The notes: generated by a model not told the origin, from the letters alone. A stretch of 28,666 nt of DNA from CAYGLV01 sp964351025 (GCA_964351025.1 CAYGLV010000029.1:1-28666); one strand, 5' to 3'; shown: positions 15,610-22,005, counted from the first letter of the stretch. Numbers and translations are program-made.

Positions 15610-15684
15610 CTCCGGCTCCTCGCCGCGGAGCTGCGCGCTCGGCTCCAACGCCTCGGCGCGCGGCTCGGGACCCGCTCCCCGCAG
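15610..15684 (-). repeat. repeat B2 / decayed helical module before fic2
   Basis: The partner of B1. Read on the minus strand from 15753, it continues a frame RRRKPTVKESRAIAAWALAR and then, after a frame change, AEALEPSAQLRGEEPEPEV. It looks like a frameshifted relic of one small helical protein whose tail is also preserved as B1 and B3. Confidence 0.65.
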
Positions 15685-15726
15685 CGCGCGAGAGCCCAGG
15701 CCGCGATCGCGCGGCTCTCCTTGACG

Positions 15727-15753
15727 GTCGGCTTGCGGCGGCGGTTTCGCACG
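15727..15753. repeat. repeat C, copy 1
   Basis: GTCGGCTTGCGG followed by GGCGGTTTCGCACG. It recurs at 20096-20123 with one extra base, and its first half recurs near 17426. It encodes, on the minus strand, the RNRRRKPTV end of the decayed module. Confidence 0.6.
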
Positions 15754-15811
15754 GCATGAGTGAAGCGGAGAACGGCGCACACGTGTGCGCCGGCTTCGTG
15801 CCGGGCTCGCT
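15752..15811. repeat. dispersed repeat R3 with 20-bp perfect palindrome
   Basis: It carries GTGAAGCGGAGAA, then the perfect palindrome CGGCGCACACGTGTGCGCCG at 15773-15792, then GCTTCGTGCCGGGCTCGCT. It is the best preserved copy of the palindrome. It lies between the fic2 cassette and the HicB gene and overlaps the end of hicB by 2 bases. Confidence 0.75.
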
Positions 15812-16193
15812 ACCGGCGGACGAGCTGCTGCACGCGCTGGTGGGAGAGCCCGAGCAGCTCGCCGGCGTCGCGGACGCTCAGGTGGAGCTCCTCGAGGAGC
15901 GTGCGGACCGCCCGCGCCGTCGAGAGGCCGGCCGCCGCGCGGGCGCTCTCGGCGCGCTCCCGGTCGGCGAGGCTGCGGCGGAGCGCCTCGCGTACGCCCC
16001 GCGGCAGGCGCACGTGAAACTTGAGCTCGGCCGTGTCGGCGTCGTCCGCCCAGAGCGCGAGCGCCTCGCGGATCCGCCGCCGCGCCTGCTCGAGCGTGCG
16101 CCCGTGCGTGTGGCAGCCAGGGATCGAGGGAACGCGCGCGATCCAGGCGCCGGACTCGTCCCGCTCGATCACGACCCGGTACTTGCCAGTCAT
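15810..16193 (-). CDS. HicB-family antitoxin-like protein, stand-alone
   Basis: A 127-residue protein. The N-terminal half YRVVIERDESGAWIARVPSIPGCHTHGRTLEQARRRIREALALW (residues about 5-48) is the HicB partial RNase H fold with its PSIPGC.T.G.T..EA pattern. The C-terminal VRDAGELLGLSHQRVQQLVRR is a helix-turn-helix. No HicA partner lies on either side. It is the third gene after the DUF433/PIN-like pair on the same strand (34-nt gap), with its own operator-promoter. It may have been recruited as a regulator of that pair, or its toxin may have been lost. Confidence 0.88.
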   Translation of the reverse strand: MTGKYRVVIERDESGAWIARVPSIPGCHTHGRTLEQARRRIREALALWADDADTAELKFHVRLPRGVREALRRSLADRERAESARAAAGLSTARAVRTLLEELHLSVRDAGELLGLSHQRVQQLVRR

Positions 16194-16194
16194 T

Positions 16195-16212
16195 TGTCTA
16201 GGATACTAGACA
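16195..16212 (-). promoter_or_regulatory. operator and leaderless promoter of hicB
   Basis: A perfect inverted repeat TGTCTAG-GATA-CTAGACA begins one base before the hicB start codon. Its centre contains TATCCT (minus strand, 16200-16205), exactly 6 nt from the ATG, so a bound dimer would cover the -10 and the transcription start. No good -35 is seen. Confidence 0.7.
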
Positions 16213-16227
16213 GCTTCTCGGGCCAGA

Positions 16228-16635
16228 TCATGCCGGGTAGAGGCACTCGATCCGGCGCTCGTGCACCGCGTACACGAACGGGCCCGGCGCCTCGCAGGCC
16301 GCCTGGATCCGCTCGGCGTTGCCGATGAAGCGCCGAGCCTGCTCGGCGGCCCGGAGGTTGCCGCGCGTGAGGACGAAGGCTCGTACCCGGTGTCGCCGGA
16401 TCGCAGCGATCTCCCGACGCCGGTAGCGAAGCTTCCGATCCTTGGTCAGCACGACGAGCCCTTCCCTACCGCAGTACTCCAGCCACTCGACGTCGGGCAC
16501 GGCCTCGTCCCGATCGGCGAACACCTCGGCGTGAGTTCGCAGGATCCAGCCGGCCGCTCGCAACGCGTCGGAGACACGGTGCCGTCCGAGACTGCGATCG
16601 ACGAAGAACTCAGGCGGCGACGGGGAGGGCGACAC
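16228..16635 (-). CDS. PIN-like toxin of a DUF433 pair (VapC45 type)
   Basis: A 135-residue PIN-like domain. FFVDRSLGRHRVSDALRAAGW at residues 10-30 holds the first acidic residue. PDVEWLEYCGREGLVVLTKDRKLRYRR (about 47-73) is the conserved second block. The family is expected to be an RNase toxin neutralised by the DUF433 partner. It overlaps the DUF433 gene by 26 nt, which points to translational coupling. Assignment rests on the pairing and the two blocks, and activity is inferred. Confidence 0.85.
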   Translation of the reverse strand: MSPSPSPPEFFVDRSLGRHRVSDALRAAGWILRTHAEVFADRDEAVPDVEWLEYCGREGLVVLTKDRKLRYRRREIAAIRRHRVRAFVLTRGNLRAAEQARRFIGNAERIQAACEAPGPFVYAVHERRIECLYPA

Positions 16636-17314
16636 GCAGGATGTCCTCGACGTCCTCCAGCGGCACGCCGAAGTCCTCTGCGACCTCGGCGAGCGGGTCG
16701 CCCGCTTTCCAGCGGTCGATCACGTCCTCGACGCGACCCGCGCCGCGGATGAAGATCGGCTGGCCGAAGGAGCGGTTCGGATCGACGACGACGACGGGAC
16801 GCGGCGTGGCGGGTGACGTCAGCTTCGCCGCCCAGCCGTCGCCCCCGTACTCGATGCGCCGCAGGTACTCCTCGACCACCGGGGAGAACACGCGCTGCCG
16901 GGAGACGACCTCCGTGAGGCCGGCGAGCGCGTCGTCCTCGACCCCCGCGTAGTCGTAGAGGATCACGGCTCCATCGCTGTAGAGCCTCTGGGAGGCCAGG
17001 GCGTGCTCGACGCCGATCTCGCGCTCCAGCACGCCGACCGCCTTGCGGATGTGCTGGAGACTGACCCCGGCCCGGCGGAAGGCGGCGACGACCATCCCCT
17101 CGGCGAGGCCGACGAACGGGACGGTCGGGAACCTGGGGCCGGCTGCGACACTCGTCACAATCGGGGCCCCCTCGACCGGCGCCCGCCCGGCGGGCCGCCG
17201 GACGTAGCCCCTGGCCCACGTCCCCATCGTGGACGCCGGCACGCCGAGGAACCTCGCCGCCTCGGCGACGGTGTAGAGCGGAACCGTGAAGCGGCTGTCC
17301 GAAACGGCCTTCAT
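16610..17314 (-). CDS. MerR-like helix-turn-helix plus DUF433 antitoxin
   Basis: A 234-residue protein from the ATG at 17312-17314. Near the N-terminus, FTVPLYTVAEAARFLGVPASTMGTWARGYVRR is a MerR-type helix-turn-helix. The C-terminal FIRGAGRVEDVIDRWKAGDPLAEVAEDFGVPLEDVEDILRVAL is DUF433, a helix-turn-helix-like domain of VapB45-type antitoxins. The open frame reaches 17488, but the extra 58 residues derive from repeat R4 and the KPTV relic, so I chose the internal ATG. It is preceded by AAGGAGG, only 2 nt away, and shares a 14-bp upstream element with the DUF433 gene at 26402. Confidence 0.85.
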   Translation of the reverse strand: MKAVSDSRFTVPLYTVAEAARFLGVPASTMGTWARGYVRRPAGRAPVEGAPIVTSVAAGPRFPTVPFVGLAEGMVVAAFRRAGVSLQHIRKAVGVLEREIGVEHALASQRLYSDGAVILYDYAGVEDDALAGLTEVVSRQRVFSPVVEEYLRRIEYGGDGWAAKLTSPATPRPVVVVDPNRSFGQPIFIRGAGRVEDVIDRWKAGDPLAEVAEDFGVPLEDVEDILRVALPVAA

Positions 17315-17335
17315 GCCCTCCTTGTTCGCGTCCCG

Positions 17336-17349
17336 ATCGTACTCTCCGC
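17336..17349 (-). promoter_or_regulatory. 14-bp element shared by two DUF433 genes
   Basis: GCGGAGAGTACGAT (minus strand) lies 21 nt upstream of the DUF433 start. The identical 14-mer lies 24 nt upstream of the DUF433 gene at 26402-27055. TACGAT could serve as a -10 box. It is a candidate conserved promoter or operator. Confidence 0.55.
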
Positions 17350-17471
17350 TCCCGTCCCGCGCCTTCCCTCGAGCGATCGGAGGCGAGTCGCTCGGCCGCG
17401 CCGCGAACGCGTGGACCTGCCGGACGGTCGGCTTGCGGGCGACGGCCTCGGGCACGACCTCTCGCCCCTGC

Positions 17472-17547
17472 TCTCGCGTTGGGCGCATGGCGCAAGTGAA
17501 ACGGAGAACGGCGCACGGGTGTGTGCCGACTTCGCGCCGGGTTCGCT
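17472..17547. repeat. dispersed repeat R4
   Basis: It begins with the same TCTCGCGTTGGGCGCATGG block as R2 and continues with the CGGAGAACGGCGCAC semi-palindrome and GCCGGGTTCGCT of R3, so it joins both parts in one copy. DNA just after it (to about 17610) resembles 19121-19195 (GTCAAGGAGA..., CTCGTCCGAT). Confidence 0.75.
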
Positions 17548-17773
17548 GGGGGCGAGCTCAGGCGCGGCGCACTGCGCCAAGTCCTCGGAGTCAAGGAGAG
17601 CGGTGGCTCGTCCGATCGCAGGCGAGGAACGCCGTCACGTCGGAGGGCGAGAGGTAGAGGCGGCCGGAGTCATGGATCCGGAAGGAATCGCCCCCGCGGC
17701 GGCCGGAGCGTACGCCCGCTGAGTAGCGACGCGGTCGGCCGGCTGCTCGCCGAACGCCTCCGAGAAGTCAGCA
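17548..17773. other. gap with repeat remnants, no gene seen
   Basis: Together with R4 this leaves about 285 bases without a supported gene. It contains a stretch resembling the spacer before the NERD gene and no convincing reading frame. Confidence 0.5.
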
Positions 17774-18136
17774 CTACGGGAGCCAGCGAAGCTGGTTGCG
17801 AAGCGCGTCGTCGGCGCGGTGCGCATCGAGGAACTCGTCCAGCACGCGGATGAAGAGACCGATCGTGTTCCTGCCGCGCGGCATGCTGCGGTCGTCGATC
17901 AAGAGGAGCCCGTAGTGCTCCTGCCCGCCGCTGAGCGCCTCGTTGAACAGTTTGATGTAGTCGGGCACATTGTTGGTGAGGATCGCACGCCGTTCGGTGG
18001 CCATCCGTGCGAAGAGCTCGTGGTCGGGAAGGGCGACGAGATCGGGCCGCTCGACCGCCGCCTCGACATCGTGGCGGCGGGAGCGAAGCCGGCGGGCGAT
18101 CTCGGGCGAGAGATGCTCGTCGAGGAGCAGCCTCAA
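17774..18136 (-). CDS. PIN-like (DUF5615-type) toxin
   Basis: A 120-residue protein. MRLLLDEHLSPEIARRLRSRRHDVEAA is the standard DUF5615 start with its first acidic residue (Asp6/Glu7). ALPDHELFARMATERRAILTNNVPDYIKL is the second block (an aspartate plus ILTNN.PDF-like). It starts in an ATGA overlap with the upstream DUF433 antitoxin gene. It is expected to be the RNase toxin of that pair. Confidence 0.88.
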   Translation of the reverse strand: MRLLLDEHLSPEIARRLRSRRHDVEAAVERPDLVALPDHELFARMATERRAILTNNVPDYIKLFNEALSGGQEHYGLLLIDDRSMPRGRNTIGLFIRVLDEFLDAHRADDALRNQLRWLP

Positions 18137-18558
18137 CCGACGAGTTCCTGCTGGCGGCGCCAGCTTGCCTGCTCACGCTCGGCGAGCGCCTGCGCACGTG
18201 AGGTCCACTCGTCGATCTCGTCGGTGTAGTCGGCGTAGTAGCGCATCGCCGCCTGCACCTTTTCGACCGGCAGCTCGAGGTAGGCGGCCGCTTCCTCGAC
18301 CGAGCCGTTCTGCTTCACCGTCTCGACGATCTGCCACACGTCGAGCCGCGATCCCGCCAGCCCGGGCCGCCGGCCCGCAGCACCGTCGCGAAAGGCGATC
18401 AGCGGATGCTCGTCGAGGCGGAGTCCTTCTTCGAGGTATCGCTCGGCGAGCTCCGTCTGCGAGCGCCCGGTCTCACGAACGCGGCGCTTCAGGTGAGCGA
18501 GTGTTCGCGCCTGCACGCGGAAGGCCACCTGCTGCTTCGCCTTGGATCTTCCCGGCAC
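18133..18558 (-). CDS. DUF433-type antitoxin
   Basis: A 141-residue protein from a GTG, with an AGGAGG Shine-Dalgarno six bases upstream. The N-terminal half (VAFRVQARTLAHLKRRVRETGRSQTELAERYLEEGLRL) reads like a ribbon-helix-helix segment. The second half (FRDGAAGRRPGLAGSRLDVWQIVETVKQNGSVEEAAAYLELPVEKVQAAMRYYADYTDEI) is DUF433. It therefore differs from the other two DUF433 proteins here, which carry a MerR-like head. Its stop overlaps the toxin start by 4 nt. Confidence 0.86.
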   Translation of the reverse strand: MPGRSKAKQQVAFRVQARTLAHLKRRVRETGRSQTELAERYLEEGLRLDEHPLIAFRDGAAGRRPGLAGSRLDVWQIVETVKQNGSVEEAAAYLELPVEKVQAAMRYYADYTDEIDEWTSRAQALAEREQASWRRQQELVG

Positions 18559-18572
18559 GTTGCTCCTCCTGT

Positions 18573-18594
18573 CTGACGGTGTCAGTCAATGATA
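18573..18594 (-). promoter_or_regulatory. promoter and inverted repeat upstream of the DUF433 gene
   Basis: On the minus strand an extended -10 TGCTATCAT (TATCAT at 18589-18594) is followed by CTGAC-ACC-GTCAG (18573-18585), which would overlap the transcription start. It is a candidate autorepression site. Confidence 0.5.
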
Positions 18595-18721
18595 GCACGA
18601 TGTCGACACCCCCCTCTGCACGTCACGTCCGACGTTGGTTCGCCCGGCTCGACTCCATCGCCCGAGCTTCGGCGAGTAGCCTCAACGGCGGCGTGTGTGT
18701 TCGACGACGCCGGCGGCGCTC
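18595..18721. other. gap without recognisable feature
   Basis: Part of the roughly 390-base stretch between the DUF433 gene and the small membrane ORF. No gene, hairpin or match to the other repeats was seen in this part. Confidence 0.5.
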
Positions 18722-18788
18722 GTCCGATACCGCCGTTGTGGCAAGTGTCGACGAGACGATCTCGTTTCGGTATGCGGCGACGTGCGCC
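18722..18788 (+). pseudogene. truncated 5' end of a NERD gene
   Basis: This matches the region around the start of the intact NERD gene (19186-19253). It has the same CCGATA.CGCCGTTGTG lead and then, from GTG at 18738, codes VASVDETISFRYAATCA against VTSVGETTISLRYAASCA in the intact gene. The match stops abruptly, and the next bases are the DUF3800 3' end, so a deletion or recombination fused the two. Confidence 0.8.
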
Positions 18789-18791
18789 TCC

Positions 18792-18939
18792 CTTCGCCCA
18801 CCACCCGGCGACGGGGGAGCTCGAGGGCGTCGGCCTCAAGCGCTTCCCCGAGGCCGTGCCGCGCCCGCACGACGAGGGGCGGCTGTTCGGACTGGAGGGC
18901 GTAAGACCGCCCGCCGCCGACGGCGACTCCCACGCGTGA
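18792..18939 (+). pseudogene. 3' end of a second DUF3800 gene
   Basis: It encodes FAHHPATGELEGVGLKRF.. and ..LFGLEGVRPPAADGDSHA before a TGA at 18937. It matches 12666-12792 of the intact DUF3800 gene and then, from 18920, matches 13952 onward at the end of fic1. It preserves the arrangement before the fic1 insertion. The 5' part of the gene is gone. Confidence 0.85.
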
Positions 18940-18952
18940 ATCGGCGGCAGCG

Positions 18953-19120
18953 ATGATCGAGGCGCTCCTCGGGATCGTCATTCTCGCGGCGGTGATCGTG
19001 ACCGCCTACGCCGTGCTCCGCCTGTCGAGAGACGACGAGAGCGCGTCGCAGACCAACGAGGAAGAGGAGCTCCTCGGCATGATCGCCGGCAACTGGGAGC
19101 GGATCGACGAGGAGTTGTGA
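18953..19120 (+). CDS. small single-pass membrane protein
   Basis: A 55-residue protein. One N-terminal transmembrane helix (about residues 3-24, LLGIVILAAVIVTAYAVLRL) is followed by an acidic cytoplasmic tail (DDESASQTNEEEELLGMIAGNWERIDEEL). The first 41 residues are also found, truncated, at 13985. Two related copies following DUF3800 sequence each time argue that it is real and was linked to DUF3800. Its function is unknown. Confidence 0.65.
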   Translation: MIEALLGIVILAAVIVTAYAVLRLSRDDESASQTNEEEELLGMIAGNWERIDEEL

Positions 19121-19201
19121 GCCGGGCTCGCTAGCGGCCTGCGCTGCGCACCGCCGAATTCAGGGGTCAAGGAGAACGCCGCCCCCTCCGATAACGCCGT
19201 T

Positions 19202-20041
19202 GTGACAAGTGTCGGCGAGACGACGATCTCGCTTCGGTATGCGGCATCGTGCGCGACGTGCGGGAAGGAGCTGCGGCCGCGCGACCTGGCGCACTGGGAC
19301 AAGGCGACGAAGACCGCGACGTGCGCGCCGTGTCTCGAGGCGCACGCGGAGGCCGAGCCCGAGCCGCCCACCGAGATCGATCGCGGCGAGGCCGGCGCTT
19401 CAGCCGCAGACGAATGGCGGCGGCGCCACGCGCGACGCGAGCGAAAGGTCCGCGAGCAGCACAAGCACCTCGGGGGAGTGATCCTCGCTCTGACCGATGA
19501 CCCGCAATCTACGAAGGCATGGGACAAGGGCGCTGCCGGCGAGCGGGAGTTGGGGCGCAGCCTCGACGGACTGCGTGACGAGGGATTCGCCGTCCTGCAC
19601 GATCGGTGCATCCCGGGCACCCGCGCGAACATCGACCACATAGTCGTCTCTCCCGCCGGCGTCTTCGTGGTCGACGCGAAGAACTGGAGCGGCCGCGTCG
19701 AGCAGCGCGACGTGGGCGGTTGGTTCAAGACGGACCTGCGTCTCTACGTCGGCGGGCGCGACCGGACGAAGCACCTCGCGGGGATGAGCGGCCAGATCGA
19801 GGCCGTGAAAGACACCCTCGCTGCGAGAGCGGATTGGCGCGACGTGCCGGTGACGGGGGCGTTCTGCTTCATGTCGCCCGAGAACTGGTCGCTGCTCGAC
19901 CGGCGCCCGTTGCGCTTCGGGGCCGCGTACGTCCTCTGGGGCAAGGCTCTCGGGAAGCTGATTCGCGTGGACGGCGCCCTGACCGGCGCCCAGATCGCCG
20001 AGATCGAGGGCGCGCTCGCTCTCGCGCTGCCGCCCCGGTAG
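19202..20041 (+). CDS. zinc-ribbon NERD-domain protein
   Basis: A 279-residue protein from a GTG. Residues 17-44 hold a zinc ribbon (Cys17, Cys20, Cys41, Cys44: CATC...CAPC). A charged linker follows, then a NERD domain from about 108: KGAAGERELGRSLDGL, NIDHIVVSPAGVFVVDAKNWSGRV with the nuclease-like acidic D and DAK motif. NERD is a restriction-endonuclease-related fold, and these proteins are presumed to act on DNA. The first 17 codons and the upstream spacer also occur as a truncated copy at 18722-18788, so the locus was once duplicated in tandem. Confidence 0.88.
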   Translation: MTSVGETTISLRYAASCATCGKELRPRDLAHWDKATKTATCAPCLEAHAEAEPEPPTEIDRGEAGASAADEWRRRHARRERKVREQHKHLGGVILALTDDPQSTKAWDKGAAGERELGRSLDGLRDEGFAVLHDRCIPGTRANIDHIVVSPAGVFVVDAKNWSGRVEQRDVGGWFKTDLRLYVGGRDRTKHLAGMSGQIEAVKDTLAARADWRDVPVTGAFCFMSPENWSLLDRRPLRFGAAYVLWGKALGKLIRVDGALTGAQIAEIEGALALALPPR

Positions 20042-20095
20042 AGCTTCCCGCCGCGCGCGAGAACCCGCGCGCGGATCCCGTGGACATGGTTAGAG

Positions 20096-20123
20096 GTCGG
20101 CTTGCGGCCGGCGGTTTCGCACG
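20096..20123. repeat. repeat C, copy 2
   Basis: It matches 15727-15753 (GTCGGCTTGCGG, then GGCGGTTTCGCACG) with one inserted base. It lies in the 213-base gap between the NERD gene and the next operon, which otherwise shows no gene. Confidence 0.6.
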
Positions 20124-20217
20124 CTCGGTAGGCAGGGCGGGCTCAAGGGCGGCGAACATGACGCCGGGGGCGCAGCGAGGCAGCGCCCAGGGCTGCGCAG
20201 GCACGTTGGAAAAGGTC

Positions 20218-20248
20218 TTGACAGACTTGTCCTTTGTGTGCTTATAAT
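20218..20248 (+). promoter_or_regulatory. promoter of the unknown/XRE-ImmA operon, leaderless
   Basis: TTGACA (20218-20223), a long 19-nt spacer and TATAAT (20243-20248) precede the GTG at 20255 by six bases. GACA-GACT-TGTC (20220-20231) overlaps the -35 and could be where the operon's own XRE protein binds. Confidence 0.75.
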
Positions 20249-20254
20249 ATAAGG

Positions 20255-20854
20255 GTGATTGAGCCAACCGCCCAGGGTGCCGAGGCGACGCTTGACGAGC
20301 TATCGCCTGTCTTGCCCCTGATCTATCGCGCCCTAGAGGGCGCCGTCCAGCAGGGCCGCGAGTTCTTCGGTGACAACGAGATCGACCGCCCTCTGTTTCC
20401 GAACCTCGTTCGGTACCACGTGAAGTTGGCCCTCAACAAACGCGGGCTGACGGTCGTTGACGACAACGAGCCGCATCTGGATCACAAGATCCTTGCCAAC
20501 AACGGCTTGCTCCTTGAGTACGGGCCGCGCCGCGTCCGGATTCTCAAGGCCGACCACGGAGCGCTTCCGGCACCAGGGATCTCCCGGACCAAGCAGCAGT
20601 TCTACGAGCAGCTCTCGCTCTTGGAGGAGCCGATCGATACCCAAAAGCTCATTCTGCTGTGGGACGTTGAGGGAGGGGTGCTTGACCTCCAGCTCGTCTG
20701 CCCCAAGAGCGGATCGGAACGGACTTCGTCCGCGCATTGGATGATCCCTGTGCCTCACCCTGCCGAAATCATCGAAACAGACGCACCCCAGGAAGCTGCG
20801 TTCGAGTTCGACCTTCCGATCTCGCTTCCGCAAGCCGCCACCGATGACGAGTGA
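20255..20854 (+). CDS. unknown protein co-transcribed with XRE-ImmA/IrrE protein
   Basis: A 199-residue protein that I do not recognise. I chose the GTG at 20255 because a TATAAT lies 6 nt before it. Residues near 65-100 (LTVVDDNEPHLDHKILANNGLLLEYGPRRVRILKAD) and near 115-150 (RTKQQFYEQLSL..DTQKLILLWDVEGGVLDLQLVCP) look like a compact alpha/beta domain. There is no signal peptide or transmembrane segment. Its stop overlaps the next gene's start. XRE-COG2856 proteins have been proposed as antitoxins of varied toxins, so this may be the toxin. Its visibly lower GC suggests acquisition. Confidence 0.8.
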   Translation: MIEPTAQGAEATLDELSPVLPLIYRALEGAVQQGREFFGDNEIDRPLFPNLVRYHVKLALNKRGLTVVDDNEPHLDHKILANNGLLLEYGPRRVRILKADHGALPAPGISRTKQQFYEQLSLLEEPIDTQKLILLWDVEGGVLDLQLVCPKSGSERTSSAHWMIPVPHPAEIIETDAPQEAAFEFDLPISLPQAATDDE

Positions 20855-22005
20855 TGGTCGAAGGTGTGCGCGTCAAGCAGGCTCGCGAGCTATGCGGTCT
20901 GACTCAGACTGAGTTCGCAGACCGGGTAAGCGTTACTCAGCCCGCTATCGCGCAGATCGAAGCGGGCCGGACGCAGCCGTCGAGCGCGGTGCTAGAGGCG
21001 ATCGCCTTTCAGACCGGGTTTCCCGTGTCCTTCTTTCGCCAAGAGGGGTTCTCTAACTTCCCGCTTGGGTCGCTGGTCTTCCGCGCCAGGAAGGCGATGA
21101 CAGCAAAGGAGCGCGCCCAGGTCTATCGGCATGGCGAGGTTATCTACGAGGGCATGTCGCGCATGGCGGCACGAGTAGAAACTGGTCCTTTGCGTCTGCC
21201 CCGCCTGGGACCGGGAGAGTTCGAGTCTCCAGCTCACGCGGCCGTACTTACGAGAGCGGCGCTCGGGCTATCACCCGACACGCCGATCCCGAACCTCGTA
21301 AACGCCGTCGAGCGCGGGGGGGTTCTCGTCATCGGTCTTCCTCTCGAGGCAAAGCATGCGGTGGCATACTCGTTGTGGGCAGACGAGCGGCCGATCATTG
21401 TCATCTTCCAGGGCGTTCTGGGGGATCGACTTCGACTCAGCGTTGCCCATGAGCTCGGCCACCTTGTGATGCATCAGCCCCTTCCGGGCGATGAGAAACA
21501 GAGAGAGGACGCAGCCTTTGCTTTCGCCGGCGAACTTCTCATGCCGGAAGGTGCTGCTCAGAGCGAGCTGATCCCGCCAATAACGCTCACGGATCTGGCG
21601 CGCTTGAAGCCACGATGGGGTATGGCAATTGCGGCGTTGATCATGCGCGCAAAGCGACTGGATTTGATCACGGCGCGTCAGCAGAAGTATCTCTTTCAGC
21701 AGCTTTCGCAACGCGGCTGGCGGACGAGGGAGCCCGCGAACCTCGATGTGCCTGTAGAGAAGCCGCGCGCGATGCGGAGAATGGCCGAGCTTCTTTACGG
21801 CATCCCTCCCGATTACAAGCGGTTGGCGAGCGACCTAAAGCTTCCGGTGGCATTGGTCCGCGATGTGATCGACGGAAGCGCTATTGCCGCCGAGCTGCCG
21901 AGGGTTGGGCCAACACCCGCCCCCGTTTCCGAAGGGCGGCCGCAGCAGGCGATTATCGACAACGTCCTAGACCTCGACGCCCATCGGAGGCAGCGCGACT
22001 ACTGA
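20854..22005 (+). CDS. XRE helix-turn-helix plus ImmA/IrrE metallopeptidase
   Basis: A 383-residue protein from the ATG at 20854, in a TGATG overlap with the upstream stop. Residues 5-58 are an XRE/Cro helix-turn-helix (RVKQARELCGLTQTEFADRV..TQPAIAQIEAGRTQPSS). From about 150 comes a COG2856 ImmA/IrrE peptidase with the zinc motif HELGH at 199-203 and the downstream AFAGELLMP. In phages and ICEs, ImmA cleaves cognate repressors. As a fusion, this one probably represses its own operon and cleaves, or is released by, a stress signal. The C-terminal 90 residues are extra and unassigned. Confidence 0.92.
   Translation: MVEGVRVKQARELCGLTQTEFADRVSVTQPAIAQIEAGRTQPSSAVLEAIAFQTGFPVSFFRQEGFSNFPLGSLVFRARKAMTAKERAQVYRHGEVIYEGMSRMAARVETGPLRLPRLGPGEFESPAHAAVLTRAALGLSPDTPIPNLVNAVERGGVLVIGLPLEAKHAVAYSLWADERPIIVIFQGVLGDRLRLSVAHELGHLVMHQPLPGDEKQREDAAFAFAGELLMPEGAAQSELIPPITLTDLARLKPRWGMAIAALIMRAKRLDLITARQQKYLFQQLSQRGWRTREPANLDVPVEKPRAMRRMAELLYGIPPDYKRLASDLKLPVALVRDVIDGSAIAAELPRVGPTPAPVSEGRPQQAIIDNVLDLDAHRRQRDY

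Noticed and set aside
17315..17488. N-terminal extension of the DUF433 protein
   Set aside because: It encodes repeat R4 and the KPTV relic rather than anything seen in DUF433 proteins. The internal ATG matches the start position of the homologue at 27055.
11948..17547. Repeats R1-R4 as a CRISPR array
   Set aside because: Spacing is 1.6-2.2 kb with genes between copies, and the repeats are diverged. No cas genes are present.
17970..18956. 328-codon open frame on the plus strand over the second DUF433 gene
   Set aside because: Most of it is antisense to the DUF433/PIN pair. Only its in-frame NERD relic is meaningful, and that is listed separately.
11900..20250. Integron-like cassette array
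   Set aside because: The repeats at cassette joints suggested it, but no integrase is in the window, gene orientations are mixed and the repeats lack the paired core sites of attC.
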